Below are positions 57,489 through 64,000 of a stretch of DNA of 64,000 bases, piece after piece. Made by a program: the position numbers and the translations under genes. Positions within the stretch are counted from its first letter, which is position 1, and every line of letters starts with the position of its first letter. The stretch is from Takakia lepidozioides. Lineage: Eukaryota; Streptophyta; Takakiopsida; Takakiales; Takakiaceae. The notes under the pieces are model-generated. The model searched no databases, was not told the origin of the DNA, and saw nothing but the letters and a program-made list of their open reading frames with translations. The stretch spans positions 68,987,053 to 69,051,052 of the forward strand of contig CM060732.1 of the NCBI GenBank assembly GCA_030704615.1, written 5' to 3'.

Positions 57489-60118
57489 ATCATGCTGTCT
57501 CTTCGTCCCGGGGATCTACTTGCTTCCACCCAAGTTGTCCACATCAAAGTAAGTTATGGCACAAACCACTAAGTACTGGATTACCTGCTCTAGTGCTCCA
57601 CTTTGCATCCAACTTTGTGTTTGTCTTTAGCTGTGTTCTTTTCTTGTCAAATTTTCGGACTTGGAAAATGGGTCGGCTACTACTTGTGCAAGGGAATTAT
57701 GGGGTGAAAATTGATAAATTTGCCTGAAAGGGCCAGTAGTTGAACGGCAAGAACACCTGTTACCTGACACGTGTTATATAGCCACTTTTCTAGCCCTACC
57801 ACCTCATTCTTCTTGCTACGTAAGTGCTGGGTAGAATTTACATGTGGCACCAAGCCTGACGATTCTGAAATAATGGAAAACAAAAATTCTTGGAAGCAAA
57901 AGGAAAAAGAAAAAACTCTGGTTTAGGGAAGGAAAATCAGGAAAAGCCACTTACCCTAGAAATTCGGAACGAGTTTAAGTCGCCCATAATAGACTTACCA
58001 GTCACCGGAGCGGAGACGGCCCGGTGGCCCGCCGTCTCACCGCTGACAAATTAGTCACCCATGCGACTTACGACTCGATACCCCATGCTCATTAGAGTGT
58101 CAATATGTAGAGCAATTTCATTCGGGCCCTGATTCTAGAGTGGTCCAAGAATTACTGTGGCCAGGAATTAGAGTGGGGCGCTTATGTAGGAAGGCGCGTG
58201 TATTAAGGAATGAGATGAGGGGGTCCCAAAAAAAGAAGGGAGGAATTGGCCAAATTTAGAATAGGGAGTCACTATGTATCCCAATTCATTTGGGGAGTTT
58301 GGCAAGGTCGGAAAACCTGGCTGGTTAAAACACAATTTTGGGGGAGTTTTGTGTGAAAGCTCAAATTCCGCGGCCATGGGCCTACAAAGGGTTTAAATAA
58401 ATTTCAATAAAATTCTTCCAGGGCCAGTGTCCCCCAGTTCTTTAAAAAAGAAAAAACAGATCCGCAAGAACATTATAATCTTTTTATTTTCCACGGTGGA
58501 ATCCGGCCAACTTTGGAGGTGCGATGTATAACTAGACTAGGCACAATGTGATACGGTTGGATTTGGTGGATGAACGGTGGCAGCTAGCTGCACTGATTAC
58601 ATCGCTGCAGCAAAATGGGCAACAGTTGAAAACCCACCCTGGCAACTAGCCCGGCGGATCACTTATTCAACAGCAGACGTGTGAACACGAGAATCAGCAA
58701 GCCCGGCTGCTGTGCGGGCCCAGCAAAGCGCAGAGAGGAATGGCGGTGGTGTCTCAGCTGCAGTCACGCAGGATTGGTAGACGGGCAACGTGGTGCGCTA
58801 CTGGGATGTGGGTTTGCTGCATGGGAATGTCTGGCAGCCGTGATCCTTTGCCAATTTGCAGAAAGTCTTGAAAGTTTCAAACAGTCACGTGCTTCAGACA
58901 TTGGGAGGCACGAGCGTGAGCTTCATACATTACTTCACAACCAGGGATGTTTCCTGCCCGCAATCGGATGCCTTGTGTATATTGATTGTTACACGAAGCC
59001 GTCAGAATTGAATTGTTGAGCATCACAGCTGACTTTAAAGCAGCCTTGCATAATCTCTCAGCTTTCTTCTGCTTCTGTATTGGTGGAAAAAGCATAGTGA
59101 ACACTGGAAAGAGAAGCTTTGTGAGCTTCAGTCTTGAGAGCTGAGAAGGGAAAAGGTGGAACTTGTTCCGTCTTCGGACGAATTGACAATCTGGCCGTGA
59201 ACGTAATCTGCCATGTATGTCTCTTCTGCAAAGGTATCTCTGCAGAGTACCCTCTGAAAAGATGGTAAGGGCGTGAGAAAGGGATTTGATGTGGGCTTTC
59301 CTCCATTCGGTCGGCACGGTGGGGGGGATTCTGTGGCGATGGCTGTGGGTTACGGGGTAAAAGGGTTGGGGTAACGGACAGGGAAAGGATTGAGGGAGAA
59401 GGATTTCATCAGTTAGAACGTGGCGACCAGCCGGGTAAGGACAGGGAAAGGAGTCAGGGAGAAGGAATACAGGAGTGGCGACGAGCCGGGAAGAATTGAA
59501 CAGCTGGTGGATCTTCTGTGGCGGGGGCTGACAAACAGTATATTCGTGTCTGAAATCACAGACCACGACTACGAGTGCTATGTAGAGCATCGCGAGACAG
59601 GAATAAAGTGGGGATTTGGCTTACTTTGAGCAGGTTCCGAATAGGATCTACATGTTCTCTGGATGTAGGCAGAAAGGTGGGTGGTAAGGCAGTAAACGAT
59701 TTTCGTAGAGCCAGGAAAAACCAGCTGCTACATCGTATGGACGTGACAGTTTAATAAGCTGACTTACAAATTCGGTATCTTCTCGAAAGTCTCTGAACTT
59801 CTCATTTCGTATTGAAATTGTCAGCGCTCATTCTGTTTTCAGTCTAAATTTGGTGAGGAGGAGGACCTCCCCTTTCCACATCCATAATTGCAGTTCTAGC
59901 AACTCTGTGGGGCAAACAGTTGTACTCTCTCTCGGCTAGGCTATGGCAGCAAGAGCATTCAATCACTGTCTAAGTAAGAAATAAACCCTTACACGTCATT
60001 GTCGATATTCTCCTTGCTTGAACTATTTGGAATCAGCTCAACAAACACATTTAGTTGGGGACACTAATAGTGTAATGTCTCTCTGTGCCTTATCTACGTG
60101 CATGCAAGGTTGAGGTCT
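57489..60118. other. Intergenic region upstream of the LRR gene
   Basis: No confident gene. Several frames of 60-237 codons lie here, the longest at 58877-59590 (minus), but they show low-complexity Pro/His/Arg composition, overlap on both strands and lack domains. An A-tailed motif (AGGGCCAGTGTCCCCCAG then A-rich) is at 58400-58460. Two imperfect direct repeats of about 55 bases (GGACAGGGAAAGGA..GCCGGG) are at 59377-59436 and 59439-59490. Confidence 0.5.
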
Positions 60119-60212
60119 TGGCAGTAGTTCGAGAGACATTAGTCTACAATGTGTCGCTTGGATGGTCTAAGTGGCACATTGTACACTAATGTTTCTTGAA
60201 CCACTAGTGCCA
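60119..60212 (+). ncRNA. miRNA-like foldback, candidate
   Basis: An inverted repeat with arms of about 35 bases: the left arm contains GAGAGACATTAGTCTACAAT and the right arm, reversed, contains AAGAAACATTAGTGTACAAT. They differ by about five mismatches and a two-base bulge, and a loop of about 20 bases separates them. Size and imperfect pairing are like a plant miRNA precursor, but a small MITE would look the same. It lies about 150 bases upstream of the LRR gene start. Confidence 0.35.
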
Positions 60213-60362
60213 TGGTGGTTCATCCCTGTGTATTAAAGTATTTACTGGACAATACACCTTCTTCAAACTCTGTACTTCACTCTGTCATTTACTAGTGTAT
60301 TGGACTGAAGTTAAATGATGCTTATTTCCTTCATGGATTGATGGTTGTATGTCCCAGGCCAG

Positions 60363-63300
60363 ATGTCAAGCTCATGGTGGTTGATAGTTTGGTTGACGTT
60401 GTTTCTTTCATCTTTCTCCATCTTATGTGCTGCCACCCCTGAAGGTACAAGCTTTAGTTACACACACCTTACCCTCTGTTGCGACTCTCTCCTCTCCCAA
60501 GCTCTGTCTTTGTCCCACCAGGTCCACCTTCCTGTTGTCCACTTCTGAGTGAAAAACCTATTGACCAGAAACTTGCTTCAGTGAGTCCAACAAGGAAGAT
60601 CTTTTTTTGCTTAGGGTGGGCTCCCACAGTCTGCAGATAGAGACTGGTAGGTGGGACAACCTGAAATCTGAGGACCGCTGTGCCCCACTTGCGCTGGAAA
60701 CAACAAGGAACTCGAAAGTGAAGAACATTTCTTTTTTCACTGTCCTCTCTCAAATGAGATCTGTGGGAGATTCTATTGTCTATTCTGAGGTTCCTCACAG
60801 AGGCCTTCCGATACGATGATCAGAAATGCTTAGCAGCATGTCTGCATGAGGTGTTGACTCATAGACAAACCCTTGAACAATAATTGTTTTGCTCTCTTTT
60901 TCTTGTTTCATGCTTTCTCTTGTCCCATAAGGTCTTTGAGCTTTCCGCAGATGTCATAAAGTATCATGTCATTTCTCTTTCTTTCCTCTTATTTCCTCTC
61001 AAGATTTAACAGTGGCTATATGAGCACTAGGAACCTTGCACAGCAATTAGTCAACTGTTGGGTGTTCTCCAGCAAGTGTGAAAGCATGAAAGATAGAGGG
61101 CATCCCATGAATGTGATTTTATGTCTCTGTGTCTTGATGATCTGGGAAGCAGGCGATGCGCTGGTGGAAATGGCTAAAAACTGGAGTGTAACTTTTTCAT
61201 CCTGGTTACCTGGGTCAAATCCTTGCCAGAGCTGGCAGGGTGTAGGATGTGATCAACTTGGTCATGTAACCTCTTTGTAAGCTAAGCTCTTTGCCAATCC
61301 TACTAGGTCATTTGAGAGAGGATCCACATGAGAACTGATAGGGAAGGTTCTTTCTGAAGGAAGGGGAAGTGCGCACTTCTGACCAGTCCACGCATGTTAG
61401 CTGTGACATGCCCTTGAGGGCATTGTCCTAGGAGGACATCAAGACTCAGATAGTTGGGTGTTTCAATACACCAGGAGATCAAATTCAGCTGTAACTTGCC
61501 AAAGGTCAGGGACATACTCAGAGAATCTGGCTACAGGTTTGATTGTATGTTGTTTTTAAGCCTGGAAGCCATATAGAGCATAGTGTTCAATCCAGCACTG
61601 GTGTAGTTCACTCGAGTCAAGAGAATGTACTCATAAGACGTTGTTTGCCGTAGCCTTGTGGCCATTGACCCTGTGCCCAGTTTGAGTGGAACACAAAGGG
61701 ACAGAAACTACCTTTGTCAGGGGCTGACGTCGGTAGTATTGACTTACCTTGGAACAGAAAATTGATCCAAGTTTTCCGGATATCCTCTAGAAATCCCTTT
61801 ACACAAGCATCAATCTGCTGTGTGTGATTTGCCCGATAACTAGGCCCCAAAAGGGCCTGGGCTTTTGGCTCAGCCTAGAGATTTTCAAAGTTGGTAAACA
61901 GAGGTACAGGCACAAATCCCTTGAAGGATTTGAAGAGTGCATCTCTCTGGTGAGAGTACCCAGGACTCGAGTCAAGAGAATGAGAGAGAGAGAGGCATCT
62001 ACTGTAGCCCTCCATGTAGCAATTACAGACTTTACCTATGACTCATGTAGCCTTGTGGCCATATAGGCCCTGGATATGGAGAACTAGTGGCAGGACCAGG
62101 ATGTACTGAGAAGAAGCAGTAAGAAAGTAAACTCATACGACGTCTGCTGTAGCCTTGTGGCCATAGACCCCATGCCCAGTTTGGACGGAACAAGAGGCAG
62201 GAAGAGAGTAATTGAGAGGAGGGGAGACTTGAATGACAATATACAAGAACAGCGTAATTGTGATATAGGACAGCTATTGAGATTCAGAGGCTCTGAACAA
62301 TGATGGAGGTTACTGAATGTCCTACATCTTGCTTGTTGATTGTACAGGAATCTTACCAATGCTGGACTACATGGACCTATACCTTCGGCCATAAGCATGC
62401 TCACGTCTTTGATTAATTTGGACATTAGCAACATAAAAAATAACGCCTCATCTCTGAACACTGTCACGGGTGACCTATTGCCACTCGCCCAATTGACAAA
62501 TCTTCAGTCACTGTACGCTCTCTCTTACTCTAGACAGTGTTGGGGGGTGTTTGCAGCAATGACTGCCTCCCATTGTGAGGTAAAATGGGTTAAAATTAGT
62601 ACCAAGGGTGCAGTGTGCACCACAAGGCAGAGAGCCAAAGACAATTCATGAAAAATAGTTTATCTGTATGTGTTAAAACGGATAGAATGAAAAATAAAGA
62701 AAAACGCCGAGTGTAAAGACAGAAGAATAAAAACAGATACTGCTACATTGTGTGACACTGTGCTAGTAAAGGCAGGAGAAAGAGAAATGAAATGAAATGG
62801 TACTTTATAATGTCCGCGGAAAGCTCATAGAGCTTATGGGATAAAATGGAAGAAAACATGAGAGGAAACAAAACCAGAGCCAAACATAAAACTATTGCTA
62901 AAGAGAGAAGGTGTGATTTTTCCAGTACCACTCTCACTTTCCTTGCTATATTGTAGAGATGTTTCATGGAATTCTGGATTGTAACAACAGAGGTGGATTG
63001 ATCCTGTGGTATGTGTTATGATTTGTGCCTGCAGCAATGTATCAGGCAATGTGTTGGGAATCAAGCAGTTTCCTGAGGCAGTGCTAAACCTGACCAATCT
63101 CATTGATTTGTAAGGTTTCATAGTTTACCTCTTTAATCGTGGCCAACTAAGGCCATACATCTGCAGTGAAATTTCTCCATCTAACTTAGACTTGGCCCTG
63201 ATTAAGACTGAAATCTTGCTGGATAAATAAAGTTCTTAGAATGATCAAGAGAGATGGTATTTGAGGTGCCTTTTCTTGTCCACAAAACTTTTGTAAGGAT

Positions 63301-63435
63301 ATGACTTTTGCTACACTTAGAACTTAATGTGGCAGTGTTTGATAGTTGATCCTCTGAATGCAGGAGAATTGACAATACCATGATAACAGGGCCATTTCCT
63401 ACAAGGATTTCGAATCTCCAAAAGCTCCAGTACCT
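60363..63435 (+). CDS. LRR receptor-like protein, N-terminal exons (partial gene)
   Basis: I join five exons with GT/AG borders: 60363-60444, 61153-61276, 62348-62512, 63035-63109 and 63364-63435. All borders after the first are in phase 2 and restore a Leu codon, the regular exon-per-repeat layout of plant LRR receptor kinases. Residues 1-25 form a signal peptide (MSSSWWLIVWLTLFLSSFSI). Next is the LRRNT motif with the CQSWQGVGC cysteine pair, then repeats (LNLTNAGLHGPIPSAISML, LLPLAQLTNLQSL, FPEAVLNLTNLIDL, ITGPFPTRISNLQKLQYL). Several N-x-S/T sites suggest an extracellular domain. The Met at 60363 is the first ATG in frame. It resembles LRR-VIII receptor kinases; the kinase part is not in the window. 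Confidence 0.75.
60880..61010 (+). repeat. Intronic inverted repeat, arm 1 (intron 1 of the LRR gene)
   Basis: Sequence around GAGCTTTCCGCAGATGTCAT and AAAGTATCATGTCATTTC matches, in reverse complement, 62745-62890 in intron 3 (GAGCTTTCCGCGGACATTAT). The arms flank exons 2 and 3. Confidence 0.7.
61604..62195 (+). repeat. Direct repeats in intron 2 of the LRR gene
   Basis: The block GTAGCCTTGTGGCCAT with CCCAGTTTG.GTGGAAC-type flanks occurs at 61650-61693 and 62150-62195, with partial copies (ACTCGAGTCAAGAGAATG at 61610 and 61970; TGTAGCCTTGTGGCCATA at 62047). These are local duplications in non-coding DNA. Confidence 0.7.
62745..62890 (+). repeat. Intronic inverted repeat, arm 2 (intron 3 of the LRR gene)
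   Basis: Reverse-complement partner of 60880-61010. In the primary transcript the two arms could pair over roughly 100 bases and loop out exons 2 and 3. Confidence 0.7.
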
Positions 63436-63597
63436 GTAAGCCTCTCCCACCTGAACAGGGGCATCCTCTCTCCTTGTCTTTGATGAATGACCTAGACCCG
63501 ATTCTTTTGGTTTCTTTGTTTCTTACGTTCTCTTGTTCCTGAAGCTCTTGGGCTTCACTTTACATCCATTGTCTGATTGTGTTTCTCTCCATAACAG

Positions 63598-64000
63598 CTT
63601 GATGTTGGAAACCTGAGGAAGAAGGAAAAAAGAAATTCATCAAGTCCAGCTAAAGCCCAAAGGATATGTGAACCCCAGAAAAATCATAGATGAGAAACAA
63701 TGCAGCCACCCACAAAATCTCAACAATGAAAATCTTTCACCACACCATTAACCCCGATGGGGTTAGTTACAAGGATTCACCGTTAGTGGGGCCCGACCAG
63801 GGTGAGTGGGCCTAACCACCTTCCAAGAAAGCTCGGTAAAAGCTGTTGTTGCAGCATAGATTCTTTCATGATAGGTCCAATCGTTAGATGCTCACTCTGA
63901 AGTTTAAGGCAGTATCTGATCTGCCACAGTATGAAGCGCTCTGATGTTATACCAAATGACTCGTCCAGATACCATGCCAGCATTGAGTAGTGCTTCAAGG
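63598..64000. other. Broken sixth exon and probable retroelement edge
   Basis: An acceptor (CCATAACAG) is followed by CTTGATGTTGGAAACCTG, which reads L-D-V-G-N, expected for the next LRR. However, the phase-2 join gives a TGA within six codons, and the LRR sequence stops after GNL. The rest looks like non-coding transposon DNA. Near 63930-63945, on the minus strand, TGGTAT then ATCAGAGC resembles a tRNA-Met primer site with three extra bases, hinting at a minus-strand LTR element starting here. Confidence 0.4.

Noticed and set aside
58877-59590. 237-codon minus-strand ORF
   Set aside because: Low-complexity Pro/His/Arg composition, no domain, no splice or promoter context, and it overlaps plus-strand frames of similar quality across a local direct repeat; likely chance.

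Overview
This is nuclear DNA of a land plant. The evidence is introns with GT/AG borders, plant-type LTR retrotransposons primed by initiator Met tRNA, a CACTA element with pentatricopeptide-repeat (PPR) fragments, F-box-associated/kelch-like genes and an LRR receptor gene start. The PPR wording and kelch-like family would fit a moss or another seed-free plant, but that is inference. The window is about two thirds transposon, nested several layers deep; I see no rRNA, CRISPR or bacterial-type operon.

Layout. (1) 560-4761: kelch-like gene KEL1 (minus) with its flanks. The same segment recurs at 42560-45491 (KEL2, same orientation) and, inverted, at 47280-51360 (KEL3, frameshifted). (2) 4762-40230: Ty3/gypsy element Gypsy-1 (plus), with LTRs, tRNA-Met primer site, protease, RT, RNase H and two integrase-like modules. 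(3) Two copies of a 5.7-kb CACTA transposon sit inside Gypsy-1: CACTA-A in the RT (9381-14569 plus a displaced end at 27377-27900) and CACTA-B in the integrase (31994-37701). Both carry pieces of host genes: a TPM domain, citrate synthase, PPR repeats and a PDF-like exon. (4) Gypsy-2 (minus, 14570-26890 plus a displaced LTR piece) sits inside CACTA-A. It has a complete gag-pol order and about 3.6 kb of extra coding-like sequence after the integrase. (5) A segment at 26891-28348 is inverted: flipping it back restores the Gypsy-2 LTR, the CACTA-A end and the Gypsy-1 RT in order.

(6) 40465-41806: a Ty1/copia gag-protease fragment (minus). (7) 45491-47280: AT-rich spacer between KEL2 and KEL3. 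(8) 52330-57485: a candidate PIF/Harbinger-like element with TAA duplications, two families of palindromic minisatellites and an unknown 140-codon ORF. (9) 60363-63435: five exons of the N-terminus of an LRR receptor-like protein; the frame breaks at the sixth.

Order of events read from nesting: kelch segment duplication, then Gypsy-1 insertion (the KEL2 copy keeps the empty site), then two CACTA insertions, then Gypsy-2 into CACTA-A, then the inversion. Genes likely to be active are KEL1 and KEL2, and perhaps the LRR gene if it continues intact beyond the window.
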